In this document: positions 34,647 through 43,544 of the stretch, one piece after another
Layout: every line of letters begins with the position of its first letter
Numbering within the stretch: position 1 is the first letter of the stretch
Assembly: GCA_017437065.1 (NCBI GenBank)
Contig: JAFSBX010000098.1
Location: 1-60,819, forward strand
Origin: Lachnospiraceae bacterium
GTDB taxonomy: Bacteria; Bacillota; Clostridia; Lachnospirales; Lachnospiraceae
Direction of reading: 5' to 3'
DNA: 60,819 nt
Program-made: the position numbers and the translations under genes
Notes under the pieces: model-generated
Told to the model about the DNA's origin: nothing
What the model saw: the letters and a program-made list of their open reading frames with translations, nothing else
Databases searched by the model: none

Positions 34647-35192
34647 TTATATAAGGTTTGCCTTGACCAGGCGTTTGCGGATTTCGGTTCCGGCGAAGGT
34701 AGCAATTAGGATTTTGGTGGCATCACCCGGGAGGTAGGGGAGGACACCTGTTATCAGTGCGGTGCTGAAACTTAGGTTACTTTGTATACTAAGCCATGTG
34801 GTGCCGAAGGCATAGCATATAGTTGTACCGATAATCATACCGATAATGTACATATATATTTTTCCGATAAATTTTTCAATAAAATAACCACTGACCATTG
34901 CCATGAATATAAAACCGATTAAGTACCCGCCGGTAGGACCGAGGAGTTTGGCAGGTCCGGCAGTAAAAGAGGAGAAAACGGGAACACCTGCGAAGCCGAT
35001 GAGCAGATACAGCATACAGCTTATTGTTCCTTTTTTTTGTCCTAAAATCATAACTGTAAGATAAATGGCAAGGTTTGTAAAAGAAATAGGAACCGGAGAA
35101 ATTGGGATGACTATGGATATAGGGCCTAAAATACAGGTAATGGCGGTCATTAATGCAATTAGTGTCAGTGATAGTGTTTTTGTATTTGTCAT
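34647..35192 (-). CDS. bioY: biotin transporter BioY
   Basis: The 181-residue integral membrane substrate-binding (S) subunit of a biotin ECF transporter has about six spans and BioY motifs: ISIVIPISPVPISFTNLAIYLTVMILG, YLLIGFAGVPVFSSFTAGPAKLLGPTGGYLIGF and ILPYLPGDATKILIA near the end. The ECF energising module is not seen in the window and probably lies elsewhere. It is monocistronic, on the minus strand, between the fab operon and spmA. Biotin supply fits with acetyl-CoA carboxylase needs. No clear BirA site was found upstream. Confidence 0.92.
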   Translation of the reverse strand: MTNTKTLSLTLIALMTAITCILGPISIVIPISPVPISFTNLAIYLTVMILGQKKGTISCMLYLLIGFAGVPVFSSFTAGPAKLLGPTGGYLIGFIFMAMVSGYFIEKFIGKIYMYIIGMIIGTTICYAFGTTWLSIQSNLSFSTALITGVLPYLPGDATKILIATFAGTEIRKRLVKANLI

Positions 35193-35423
35193 ATCAGCTC
35201 CATTTTTGTCAAGTTTCCTTTAGAGAGTAGTATAGAAATAGGGAAAAGTCAACGTAATTATTAAGTTTAAGAGGCATGTATTGTTTAGGAAGAAACGTAT
35301 AAGCCTCTGTTTTTATGTAATAGAAAATTACGCGAGACAAGTGGTGGGAGTTAAGGCGTATGTATAATATAAAAGCGGAGTTCATATACATGTATATGAA
35401 TAAACAGAAAACGGGATGCTGTT

Positions 35424-36029
35424 ATGCTGAATTATATATGGGCTTTTATGATACTTTTGGGGATAGTTTATGGTGCATTTACAGGAAATATGGAGGAACT
35501 GACGAATGCAGCAATGAATTCTGCGGGGGAAGCAGTTTCCTTATGTATTACCATGCTGGGGGTAATGGCGCTTTGGATGGGATTAATGGAAATTGCCCAG
35601 AAATCGGGACTAATTGCAAAACTGACAAAAGGAATACAGCCATTTGTCAGTTTTATGTTTCCTAATATTCCGAAAGGACATGAAGCAAGAGAATATATTT
35701 CGACAAACTTGATTGCAAATGTACTTGGGCTTGGCTGGGCATGCACACCGGCAGGTTTAAAAGCGATGGAAGCGTTGTCAAAGCTGGAGGAGGAGCGCGG
35801 GAATCCGCAGTATACGGACAAAGGAAGGTTAAGGGATGCGAGTAATGAAATGTGTACTTTTTTAGTGTTAAATATTTCTTCATTACAGTTGATTCCGGTA
35901 AATATGATTGCATACCGAAGCCAGTATGGAAGTGCAAACCCGGCAGCAGTAATTGCACCGGCACTGGTGGCGACTTTTTTTAGTACATTGGTGGCGGTAG
36001 TGTACTGTAAGATAAAGGAGAAAAAATAA
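35424..36029 (+). CDS. spmA: spore maturation protein A
   Basis: The 201-residue membrane protein has a nucleoside-recognition (Gate) domain with several spans and family motifs IWAFMILLGIVYGAFTGN, GLMEIAQKSGL, ISTNLIANVLGLGWACTPAGLKAM and LNISSLQLIPVNMIAYR. In Bacillus, spmA and spmB influence spore core dehydration. It is followed by spmB at 36092 after a 62-nt gap. A TATAAT lies at 35363-35368, without a good -35. Confidence 0.93.
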   Translation: MLNYIWAFMILLGIVYGAFTGNMEELTNAAMNSAGEAVSLCITMLGVMALWMGLMEIAQKSGLIAKLTKGIQPFVSFMFPNIPKGHEAREYISTNLIANVLGLGWACTPAGLKAMEALSKLEEERGNPQYTDKGRLRDASNEMCTFLVLNISSLQLIPVNMIAYRSQYGSANPAAVIAPALVATFFSTLVAVVYCKIKEKK

Positions 36030-36091
36030 GGTGGATTTGGCATAAGATGAATTGGGTATATATGTAGCTGACTTATTTAAAGGAGAATCAC

Positions 36092-36619
36092 ATGGTTAAT
36101 GTATTATCAAATATTTCCAATATTATTATTCCACTTGTTATCTTTTATATAGTAGCATATGGTCTTGCGGCAAAAACAGAGGTGTATGACGATTTTGTGA
36201 AGGGTGCTAAAGAAGGAGTTATGACTGTTTTTCAAATTATGCCTACATTGGTGGGGCTGATGGTAGGAGTCGGGGTACTTCGGGCTTCCGGATTTTTGGA
36301 TTTTTTGGGAAAGTTATTGGCAGGGATTACGGAACAGATGGGATTGTGTCCTGATTTGGTTCCTATTATGATTATAAAGATGTTTTCTTCCTCGGCTGCA
36401 ACGGGACTGGTACTGGATATTTTTAAAACTTATGGTCCGGATTCTGTTACTGGAATGATTACGTCTATTATGATGAGTTGTACGGAAACGGTGTTTTATA
36501 CTATGTCGGTTTATTATATGGCAGCCAAGGTAACGAAGACACGGTGGACTTTGAAAGGGGCATTAATTAGTACTTTTACGGGGGTAATAGCAAGTGTTGT
36601 GCTGGGGAAAATGATGTAA
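36092..36619 (+). CDS. spmB: spore maturation protein B
   Basis: The 175-residue membrane protein has a second Gate domain: FYIVAYGLAAKTEVYDDFVKGAKEG, PTLVGLMVGVGVLRASGFLDFL, PIMIIKMFSSSAATGLVLDIFKTYGPDS and SCTETVFYTMSVYYMAAKVTKTR. It probably works together with SpmA in spore core dehydration. AAAGGAGAATCAC precedes the ATG. Presence of both genes marks the organism as a spore former or recent descendant. Confidence 0.94.
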   Translation: MVNVLSNISNIIIPLVIFYIVAYGLAAKTEVYDDFVKGAKEGVMTVFQIMPTLVGLMVGVGVLRASGFLDFLGKLLAGITEQMGLCPDLVPIMIIKMFSSSAATGLVLDIFKTYGPDSVTGMITSIMMSCTETVFYTMSVYYMAAKVTKTRWTLKGALISTFTGVIASVVLGKMM

Positions 36620-36702
36620 GAATTTAAAAAAGAAGATAGCAAAGAAAGTACATTCTTTGTATAATTATAATATAAGCAAGAATGGAAAAAGGAGGCGGAT
36701 AT

Positions 36703-37392
36703 ATGGGCTTGACGATAGAATATTTAAGAGAACTCAATTTGTTATCCATTTGTCTGAGAATTATTTTATCGCTTATTATAGGTGGGATTCTGGGCTTGGA
36801 GCGAGGTCGGAAAAATCGTCCTGCCGGTTTTCGAACGTATATCTTAGTATGCCTCGGTTCTACAATAGTCATGATGACAAATCAGTATGTCTATCAGGTG
36901 TTTGGAGCTTCCGACCCAACCAGAATGGGTGCGCAGGTAATAAGTGGTATCGGTTTTTTGGGTGCCGGAACCATTATGGTAACGGGCAGACAGCAGATTA
37001 AAGGAATTACGACGGCAGCAGGAATGTGGTCGGCGGCATGTTGCGGTCTTGCGATAGGTATCGGTTTTTATGAAGGTGCCATTGCGGGTGGGATTATTGT
37101 CTTTCTGATTATGGAATTTTTGGAAAAAATGGATGGAATTATTAGAAGACATTCCAATATTATGGACGTTTATTTGGAATTTGACGGGAAGAAAATGTTC
37201 AGCACATTTTTGTCCAGTGCCAGGGAGAATGGATTTGATGTGTCTAATATACAGATAAGCAAGAATAAACATGTTAAGACGGGAGAACTGAGCGTGGTGT
37301 TAACGCTGGAAAGCCAGACAAAACGGACGCAGGAGGAGATGCTTTCTGTTATTGGAAGTGTTGAAGGGGTTAGTTTTATTGAGAAGTTGTAA
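36703..37392 (+). CDS. MgtC/SapB family membrane protein
   Basis: The 229-residue protein has the MgtC/SapB N-terminal domain with four to five spans: LSLIIGGILGLERGRKNRPAGFRTY, LVCLGSTIVMMTNQYV, QVISGIGFLGAGTIMV and GMWSAACCGLAIGIGFY. A cytoplasmic ACT-like C-terminal domain (residues about 150-229) follows. The family is linked to magnesium homeostasis and stress adaptation. AAGGAGG at 36689-36695 fixes the ATG at 36703. It lies 84 nt after spmB and ends ahead of the speD promoter. Confidence 0.9.
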   Translation: MGLTIEYLRELNLLSICLRIILSLIIGGILGLERGRKNRPAGFRTYILVCLGSTIVMMTNQYVYQVFGASDPTRMGAQVISGIGFLGAGTIMVTGRQQIKGITTAAGMWSAACCGLAIGIGFYEGAIAGGIIVFLIMEFLEKMDGIIRRHSNIMDVYLEFDGKKMFSTFLSSARENGFDVSNIQISKNKHVKTGELSVVLTLESQTKRTQEEMLSVIGSVEGVSFIEKL

Positions 37393-37435
37393 GAGTAAAA
37401 AATATTTGTAACAAAAAAATATTTTGAAAAATTAC

Positions 37436-37464
37436 TTGCAAATTACTTTAATACTTTATATAAT
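37436..37464 (+). promoter_or_regulatory. strong sigma-A promoter ahead of the speD leader
   Basis: TTGCAA (37436-37441) and a perfect TATAAT (37459-37464) are 17 nt apart. The predicted transcription start near 37471 gives a leader of about 400 nt before speD. Confidence 0.8.
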
Positions 37465-37470
37465 TAAAGC

Positions 37471-37773
37471 AATGTTGTTAGGTTTTAAGAGCCATAAAGC
37501 AGGGAATGATTTTAACCATTTTCGGCAACTTTCGTTGCCTTATTGATTGAGTGAAAACTCGTTTGATTTAAATTTGAAGTTTTTTAACGAAGCTGTATAT
37601 CACATTTAGTGAACAATCAATAAGAGTAGTAAAAGTAAGTTCTTGCTATATAGACTCTGGAGCCATATTTCTGAAATAGACGGAAGATAAAATAATGTAT
37701 TTTATCGTGATGTAGTGAAATATTGTATGATTAGAAACTTAAGTGGTACACAGATAAAGTGTATCACTTTTTT
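37471..37773 (+). ncRNA. candidate structured RNA: speD leader or independent small RNA
   Basis: After a strong promoter, about 300 nt without a reading frame contain several strong stems: GGCAAC-TTTC-GTTGCC (37524-37539), a long-range perfect 11-bp pairing CTTATTGATTG (37539-37549) with CAATCAATAAG (37614-37624) that encloses further short stems such as GAGTGAAAACTC (37549-37560), and a terminal hairpin at 37741-37773 with a T run. The layout is like a riboswitch/attenuator upstream of polyamine genes or an autonomous small RNA. It does not match T-box, SAM-I, purine, lysine or c-di-GMP motifs that I know. Family unknown; 6S RNA cannot be excluded. Confidence 0.5.
37741..37773 (+). terminator. 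terminator or attenuator hairpin in the speD leader
   Basis: AAGTGGTACAC (37741-37751) pairs with GTGTATCACTT (37759-37769), one G-U pair, loop AGATAAA, followed by six T (37768-37773). It lies about 100 nt upstream of speD. Confidence 0.85.
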
Positions 37774-37785
37774 CATGTGACAGGA

Positions 37786-37834
37786 TTCTGGTGTCAAAAG
37801 ATTCAGATTATAATAGTACCTTTTGACACCAGAA
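37786..37834 (+). promoter_or_regulatory. perfect 15-bp hairpin directly upstream of speD
   Basis: TTCTGGTGTCAAAAG (37786-37800) pairs perfectly with CTTTTGACACCAGAA (37820-37834), with a 19-nt AT-rich loop. The RBS GAGGT (37862-37866) and start codon lie 28-40 nt downstream. It has no T run, so translation control or RNA stability is more likely than termination. Confidence 0.6.
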
Positions 37835-37873
37835 GCGTGATAGTAAATTACTTTTATGAAATGAGGTAATGCC

Positions 37874-38668
37874 ATGAACAAATTAAAATTATATGGATTT
37901 AACAATTTGACAAAATCTTTGAGCTTTAATATTTATGATGTATGTTATGCAAAAACAGCAAGAGAACAAAAAGAGTACATTGCTTATATTGATGAGCAGT
38001 ACAATTCCGATCGTTTGACCAAAATATTATTTCACCTGACAGAAATGATTGGTGCCCATGTGCTTAATGTATCAAAACAGGATTATGAACCGCAGGGAGC
38101 TAGTGTTACTTTTTTGATTGCGGAAGGAAATATGTTGCCGTCAGGTTATGAAACATTGGCAGATGCATCTATAACCCTTCGTGACACCGTGGTAGGGCAT
38201 TTGGATAAGAGTCATGTAACTGTGCATACTTATCCTGAATATCACCCGGATACCTGCATTGCTACATTCCGCGTAGATATTGATGTGGCGACTTGTGGGG
38301 AAATTACGCCGCTTAGCACCTTGGATTATCTGATCGGAAGCTTTGATTCGGATATTATTACAATGGATTACAGAGTGCGTGGATTTACCCGTGATATGAG
38401 TGGTAAGAAGCTCTTTATGGATCATAAAATTACTTCCATTCAGGATTATATAGCACCGGAAATTATACAGAAATATGATGCAATTGATATTAATATGTAT
38501 CAGGCAAATTTATTTCACACAAAGATGTTGATTAAAGATATGGATTTGCAGAATTATCTTTTTAATACAGATATTTATGAAATTCCACCAAAAACAAGAC
38601 TTCAAATTAGTAATAATTTACGACAGGAAATGATTGAAATTTTCAGTGGAACAAATATCTATGAATAA
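37874..38668 (+). CDS. speD: adenosylmethionine decarboxylase proenzyme
   Basis: The 264-residue proenzyme is of the E. coli type (same length). It self-cleaves at the serine of HLDKSH (S113) to form the pyruvoyl group and decarboxylates S-adenosylmethionine to the aminopropyl donor for spermidine synthesis. Similar segments include LKLYGFNNLTKSLSFNIYD, DYEPQGASVT, VHTYPEYHP, DYRVRGFTRDMSG and FHTKMLIKDMDL. It begins the polyamine operon after a structured leader. GAGGT precedes the ATG. Confidence 0.97.
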   Translation: MNKLKLYGFNNLTKSLSFNIYDVCYAKTAREQKEYIAYIDEQYNSDRLTKILFHLTEMIGAHVLNVSKQDYEPQGASVTFLIAEGNMLPSGYETLADASITLRDTVVGHLDKSHVTVHTYPEYHPDTCIATFRVDIDVATCGEITPLSTLDYLIGSFDSDIITMDYRVRGFTRDMSGKKLFMDHKITSIQDYIAPEIIQKYDAIDINMYQANLFHTKMLIKDMDLQNYLFNTDIYEIPPKTRLQISNNLRQEMIEIFSGTNIYE

Positions 38669-38780
38669 ATGTAATTATTCAGAGCAATTCATGAGAAAAA
38701 AATAGGCATTGAAAATATGTTTTGCGAATTAAACTCATGGGATGAAAATAATATGGTAACGCGTAAGAGGGAGAGAGAAT

Positions 38781-40229
38781 ATGTCGGTTTTAAATCAGGA
38801 CAAAGCACCAATCATGGAGGCGCTTCAACAGTTAAAAACAATGCGAATTGTGCCTTTTGATGTACCGGGACATAAAAGAGGAAAAGGAAATAAAGAACTG
38901 ACGTATTTTTTGGGCGAAAAGTGCATGGAGCTGGATGTGAATTCCATGAAGCCGCTGGACAATCTTTGTCATCCGATTTCGGTGATTAAAGAAGCAGAGG
39001 AGCTGGCAGCGGATGCCTTTGGTGCGGCACATGCCTTTTTTATGGTAGGAGGGACTACCAGTGCGGTACAGGCAATGGTGTTAACGGCATGTAAGCGTGG
39101 GGACAAGATTATTCTGCCGAGAAATGTGCATAGAAGTGCCATTAATGCAATGATTTTGTGCGGTGCAGTGCCTGTATATGTTAATCCCGAAACGAATCAT
39201 GAGTTGGGGATTTCTCTTGGAATGCGTGTATCCGAGGTGGAAAAGGCAATCAGGGAAAATCCGGATGCAAAGGCTATTTTGGTAAATAATCCGACGTATT
39301 ATGGAATTTGTTCAAATATCAAGGCAATTGTGGAGTTGGCACATGCCCATGGAATGATGGTGCTTGCGGACGAAGCTCATGGTACACATTTTTACTTTAA
39401 TAAAAACCTGCCAATGTCAGCAATGGAGGCAGGAGCAGACATGGCATCGGTAAGTATGCATAAGTCAGGTGGTTCTCTTACACAAAGTTCCTTTCTGTTA
39501 ATGGGTCCGAATGTGAACGAAGGATATGTAAGACAGATAGTGAATCTGACACAGACAACAAGTGGTTCCTACCTGTTTTTATCCAGTCTTGATATTTCCA
39601 GAAGAAATCTGGCATTGAACGGAGAACAGGTCTTTGATAATATCATCAATCTGGTACAGTATGCAAGAGATGAAATTAATGAAATCGGTGACTACTATGC
39701 ATATTCTACAGAATTGAAAAATGGTGATTCTGTTTATGATTTTGATGTAACGAAATTGTCGGTACATACGAGAAATATAGGACTTGCCGGCATTGAAGTT
39801 TATGACATTTTAAGGGATGACTATGATATACAGACGGAGTTCGGAGATATCGGAAATCTGCTGGCTTATGTATCCGTAGGTGACAGACCGAGGGATATAG
39901 AGCGTTTGGTGAGTGCTCTTGCTGAAATTCGTCGCAGATACAAAAAGGATACAAGCGGAATGCTGGAGGCAGAGTATATTAATCCGATTGTGGCAGCAGC
40001 CCCACAGGACGCTTTCTATGGAGAGAAAGAGTCGTTACCTCTTGAAAAAACAAACGGAAGAGTTTGTGCGGAATTTGTCATGTGCTATCCCCCGGGAATT
40101 CCGATTCTGGCACCGGGCGAACTGATTACGGAAGAGATATTGGATTATATTCGCTATGCAAAAGAAAAAGGATGTTCCATGACAGGACCGGAGGATATGA
40201 ATATTGAGAGGATAAATGTGCTTAAGTGA
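38781..40229 (+). CDS. speA: Orn/Lys/Arg decarboxylase family, probably arginine decarboxylase
   Basis: The 482-residue PLP enzyme has FDVPGHKRGKG, FFMVGGTTSAVQAM, VLADEAHGTHF and the PLP lysine K228 in SMHKSGGSLTQ. With agmatinase two genes downstream, arginine to agmatine is the most likely reaction. The C-terminal domain has the VCAEFVMCYPPGIPILAPGE motif. GAGGGAGAG precedes the ATG. It is a paralogue of the protein at 7931-9382 (about equal length) but differs in the loop near the PLP lysine. The next start, at 40354, is 125 nt downstream. Confidence 0.88.
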   Translation: MSVLNQDKAPIMEALQQLKTMRIVPFDVPGHKRGKGNKELTYFLGEKCMELDVNSMKPLDNLCHPISVIKEAEELAADAFGAAHAFFMVGGTTSAVQAMVLTACKRGDKIILPRNVHRSAINAMILCGAVPVYVNPETNHELGISLGMRVSEVEKAIRENPDAKAILVNNPTYYGICSNIKAIVELAHAHGMMVLADEAHGTHFYFNKNLPMSAMEAGADMASVSMHKSGGSLTQSSFLLMGPNVNEGYVRQIVNLTQTTSGSYLFLSSLDISRRNLALNGEQVFDNIINLVQYARDEINEIGDYYAYSTELKNGDSVYDFDVTKLSVHTRNIGLAGIEVYDILRDDYDIQTEFGDIGNLLAYVSVGDRPRDIERLVSALAEIRRRYKKDTSGMLEAEYINPIVAAAPQDAFYGEKESLPLEKTNGRVCAEFVMCYPPGIPILAPGELITEEILDYIRYAKEKGCSMTGPEDMNIERINVLK

Positions 40230-40353
40230 GTCAAGTTCATATGGATTTGACGAATGTCTACATGAGTGTAGGAGAAGCCGTAGCGAATGGAGCTTTGCAC
40301 GAAGTGCTAAGGAGCATAGTAGCACAGTAGTAGAAAGAAAGGGGAACAAACAA

Positions 40354-41205
40354 ATGGAATTGTGGTTTTCAGAAAAGCATACGCAAAATGTTAAGTTTTC
40401 CATAAAAGTTGACAGGCAGCTTTATTCGGGAAACAGTGAGTTTCAGCGAATTGACATTTTTGAATCGAAAGAATTCGGCAGATTTCTGGCATTGGACGGC
40501 TATATGATGCTGACAGAAAAAGATGAATTTATTTACCACGAAATGATAGTACATGTGCCGATGGCGGTGCATCCGAATGTAAAAAAAGTGCTTGTAATTG
40601 GTGGCGGTGACGGTGGTGCAGTCAGAGAACTTTTAAGATATCCGACCGTGGAATGGATTGATTTGGTTGAGATAGATGAGCTGGTAGTGGAAGTTTGTAA
40701 AAAGTATATGCCACAGACCGCGGGACAGTTAAGTGATGGAAAAGTGCATATTCATTATGAGGATGGACTTGCTTATGTTCGTCATATGGAAAATGAATAT
40801 GACTTGATTATTGTAGATTCTACAGATCCTTTCGGACCGGGGGAAGGCTTGTTTACGAAAGAATTTTATGGGAATTGCTTCAAGGCACTGAAGGAAGACG
40901 GCATTATGGTAAATCAGCATGAAAGTCCGTTTTATCAGGAAGACAGACAGGCAATGCAAAGAGCGCATAAGAGAATTGTAGAGTCTTTCCCAATCAGTAA
41001 GGTTTATCAGGCACATATTCCAACATATCCGTCGGGGCACTGGTTGTTTGGCTTTGCTTCTAAAAAATACCATCCCATTAAAGATGCAAACTTTGTGAAA
41101 TGGAATGTGCTTGGATTAAAAACAAAGTACTACAATACGGAACTTCATGCAGGAGCATTTGCCCTGCCGAATTATGTGGAGGAGATGTTAGAAGATGTGG
41201 AATAA
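40354..41205 (+). CDS. speE: polyamine aminopropyltransferase (spermidine synthase)
   Basis: The 283-residue enzyme transfers the aminopropyl group from decarboxylated SAM to putrescine. It has MELWFSEKHTQNVKFSIKV, QRIDIFESKEFGRFLALDGYMMLTEKDEFIYHEMI, VLVIGGGDGGAVRELLRY and the catalytic Asp region DLIIVDSTDPFGPGEGLF. The ATG at 40354 fits the family start and follows AAAGGGGAAC; an in-frame extension to 40216 shows no family similarity. It overlaps speB by 11 nt. Confidence 0.96.
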   Translation: MELWFSEKHTQNVKFSIKVDRQLYSGNSEFQRIDIFESKEFGRFLALDGYMMLTEKDEFIYHEMIVHVPMAVHPNVKKVLVIGGGDGGAVRELLRYPTVEWIDLVEIDELVVEVCKKYMPQTAGQLSDGKVHIHYEDGLAYVRHMENEYDLIIVDSTDPFGPGEGLFTKEFYGNCFKALKEDGIMVNQHESPFYQEDRQAMQRAHKRIVESFPISKVYQAHIPTYPSGHWLFGFASKKYHPIKDANFVKWNVLGLKTKYYNTELHAGAFALPNYVEEMLEDVE

Positions 41206-42058
41206 AAATATAGAAACTTTTTTAGGCTGCGACGCAGATTATGAGGAAGCAAGAATTGTATTGTTTGGCGCACCTTTTGATTCAACAACATCATATCGAC
41301 CGGGAACAAGGTTTGCCAGCAAAACCATGAGAGCGGAATCTTACGGTTTGGAAACTTACAGTCCGTATCAGGATTTGGACTTGGAGGACTGCAAGATTTT
41401 TGACGGTGGGGACTTGGAGCTTTGTTTTGGAGATACTTCTCTCGCATTACAGGATATAACAGAGTGTACAAGAGAGATTTTGAAAGACGGAAAAATGCCA
41501 CTGATGATTGGTGGAGAGCATTTGGTGACACTTGGGGCAGTTCGTGCCGTTTTTGAAAAATACCCGGATTTGCATGTGATTCATTTTGATGCTCATGCAG
41601 ATTTAAGAGAGGAATATTTGGGAGCAACCCTTTCCCATGCAACGGTTTTGCACAGAGTATGGGATTTGGTAGGTGACGGAAAGATTTTTCAGTTCGGCAT
41701 ACGAAGCGGAGAACGTGCAGAGTTTGCATGGGGAAAAGAACATGTAACTACAAGAAAATTTGACTTTGAAGGATTGGAAGAGGTCATTGAAAAGTTAAAA
41801 GGAAAACCGGTGTATTTTACACTGGATTTGGATGTGCTTGATCCGTCCGTATTTCCGGGAACAGGAACACCGGAGGCCGGAGGAGTCAGCTTTTTGCAGC
41901 TTTTAGATGCGGTGATGAAGGTTGGAGAGCTGGATTTGGTTGGTTGTGATATCAATGAACTTTCACCGCCACTTGATGCCAGTGGAGCATCTACGGCAGT
42001 GGCATTGAAGGTGTTGAGAGAGTTGTTACTGAAACTGGAAGAGAAGCATATCAAGTAG
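41195..42058 (+). CDS. speB: agmatinase
   Basis: The 287-residue binuclear manganese ureohydrolase converts agmatine to putrescine and urea. It has the metal-binding motifs GGEHLVTLG, FDAHADLREEY and DLDVLDPSVFPGTGTPEAGG. It overlaps speE by 11 nt after GGAGGAG. With the arginine decarboxylase it completes the agmatine pathway to putrescine. Confidence 0.94.
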   Translation: MWNKNIETFLGCDADYEEARIVLFGAPFDSTTSYRPGTRFASKTMRAESYGLETYSPYQDLDLEDCKIFDGGDLELCFGDTSLALQDITECTREILKDGKMPLMIGGEHLVTLGAVRAVFEKYPDLHVIHFDAHADLREEYLGATLSHATVLHRVWDLVGDGKIFQFGIRSGERAEFAWGKEHVTTRKFDFEGLEEVIEKLKGKPVYFTLDLDVLDPSVFPGTGTPEAGGVSFLQLLDAVMKVGELDLVGCDINELSPPLDASGASTAVALKVLRELLLKLEEKHIK

Positions 42059-42196
42059 AGAGTACAAATGATCGTAGTCATAAAGATAAAATCATAACGA
42101 AAAAAGATGTATGAAATATCTGATAAGAGATTTGTGGCAGAAATAAGACAGGAAAATATGCAGAAGCATATCTGTAAAATAAAGGAGAATGAAAAA

Positions 42197-43453
42197 ATGG
42201 GAAGAGCGTTGATTATCGGATGTGGCGGTGTTGCAAGTGTGGCAATTCACAAATGTTGCCAGAACAGTGAAGTATTTGAGGAAATTATGATTGCAAGCCG
42301 TACAAAATCAAAATGTGATGCACTGGCAGAGAAGCTTTCCGGTGGAAAGACAAAAATTCAGACCGCTCAGGTAGATGCGGATAACAAGGATGAAGTTGTA
42401 GCATTAATTAAGCAGTTTCAACCGGATTTGGTAATGAATATTGCATTGCCTTATCAGGATTTGACTATTATGGATGCCTGCCTTGAATGTGGTGTCAATT
42501 ATATGGATACAGCAAATTATGAACCGGAAGATATTGAAGATCCGGAATGGCGTGCCATTTATGATAAGAGGTGTAAGGAAGAAGGATTTTCGGCGTATTT
42601 TGATTATTCATGGCAGTGGGCATATAAGAAAAAATTTGAAGAAGCAGGACTTACTGCACTGTTAGGTTCCGGTTTTGATCCGGGTGTAACACAGGCGTTT
42701 TGTGCCTATGCTTTGAAGCATGAGTTTGATGAAATTGATACGATTGATATTTTGGATTGCAATGGCGGGGATCATGGGTATCCTTTTGCAACGAACTTCA
42801 ATCCTGAAATTAATCTTCGTGAGGTTTCCGCACCGGGAAGTTATTGGGAAAACGGACATTGGGTCGAAATTCCTGCTATGAGCATTAAACGTGAGTATGA
42901 TTTTGAAGAAGTTGGAAAAAAAGATATGTATCTTCTTCACCATGAGGAGATAGAATCTCTGGCTAAAAATATTCCGGGTGTAAAAAGAATCCGTTTCTTT
43001 ATGACCTTCGGACAGAGCTATCTTGACCACATGAGATGTTTGGAAAACGTAGGAATGCTTTCTACAACACCGATTAATTACGAAGGAAAAGAAATTGTGC
43101 CGATTCAGTTTTTAAAAGCACTTTTACCGGATCCGGCAAGTCTTGGACCGCGTACAAAAGGTAAGACAAATATCGGTTGTATTTTTACAGGCAAGAAAGA
43201 CGGCAAAGAAAAAACTTATTATGTTTATAATGTTTGTGACCATCAGGAATGCTATAAAGAGGTTGGTTCACAGGCGATTTCTTATACAACGGGTGTACCG
43301 GCTATGATTGGAGCAATGATGCTGCTAACCGGAACATGGAATAAGCCGGGAGTTTATACGGTAGAAGAGTTTGATCCCGACCCATATATGGAAGCGTTGA
43401 ATAAATGGGGATTGCCGTGGAAAGAAAGCTTTGAACCGGTGTTAGTGGAGTAG
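42197..43453 (+). CDS. carboxynorspermidine/carboxyspermidine dehydrogenase (saccharopine dehydrogenase family)
   Basis: The 418-residue NADPH-dependent enzyme condenses a diamine with aspartate-beta-semialdehyde to carboxy(nor)spermidine. It has a Rossmann start MGRALIIGCGGVASVAIHKC, MNIALPYQDLTIMDACLECGVNYMDTANYE, GFDPGVTQAFCAYAL and DILDCNGGDHG. The partner decarboxylase lies at 45014. The ATG at 42197 follows AAAGGAGA at 42181; an in-frame start at 42107 adds 30 residues without family similarity. Family members are also called LYS1-like; the context fixes the polyamine role. Confidence 0.9.
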   Translation: MGRALIIGCGGVASVAIHKCCQNSEVFEEIMIASRTKSKCDALAEKLSGGKTKIQTAQVDADNKDEVVALIKQFQPDLVMNIALPYQDLTIMDACLECGVNYMDTANYEPEDIEDPEWRAIYDKRCKEEGFSAYFDYSWQWAYKKKFEEAGLTALLGSGFDPGVTQAFCAYALKHEFDEIDTIDILDCNGGDHGYPFATNFNPEINLREVSAPGSYWENGHWVEIPAMSIKREYDFEEVGKKDMYLLHHEEIESLAKNIPGVKRIRFFMTFGQSYLDHMRCLENVGMLSTTPINYEGKEIVPIQFLKALLPDPASLGPRTKGKTNIGCIFTGKKDGKEKTYYVYNVCDHQECYKEVGSQAISYTTGVPAMIGAMMLLTGTWNKPGVYTVEEFDPDPYMEALNKWGLPWKESFEPVLVE

Positions 43454-43485
43454 GTGGAATGAATTGAAGGTTTAGGTTAGAAAGG

Positions 43486-43527
43486 TTTCATTGGCAGGAA
43501 GCTATTTATAGATTCCTGCCAATGAAA
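43486..43527. terminator. bidirectional terminator between CASDH and the Rpn gene
   Basis: TTTCATTGGCAGGAA (43486-43500) pairs perfectly with TTCCTGCCAATGAAA (43513-43527), 12-nt loop. Confidence 0.8.
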
Positions 43528-43544
43528 GTTAAGAAATGTTGTGT

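Noticed and set aside
35193-35260. BirA operator upstream of bioY
   Set aside because: TTGTCAA and GTCAAC segments occur, but not as the usual inverted pair with 14-16 nt spacing.
37741-37773. GTGGTAC near the speD leader as a T-box
   Set aside because: The conserved UGGNACC/GCG and stem I features are missing; downstream genes are not amino acid or tRNA genes.
40216-40353. 46-codon N-terminal extension of speE
   Set aside because: Not part of the family, overlaps the speA end, and the ATG at 40354 has its own ribosome site.
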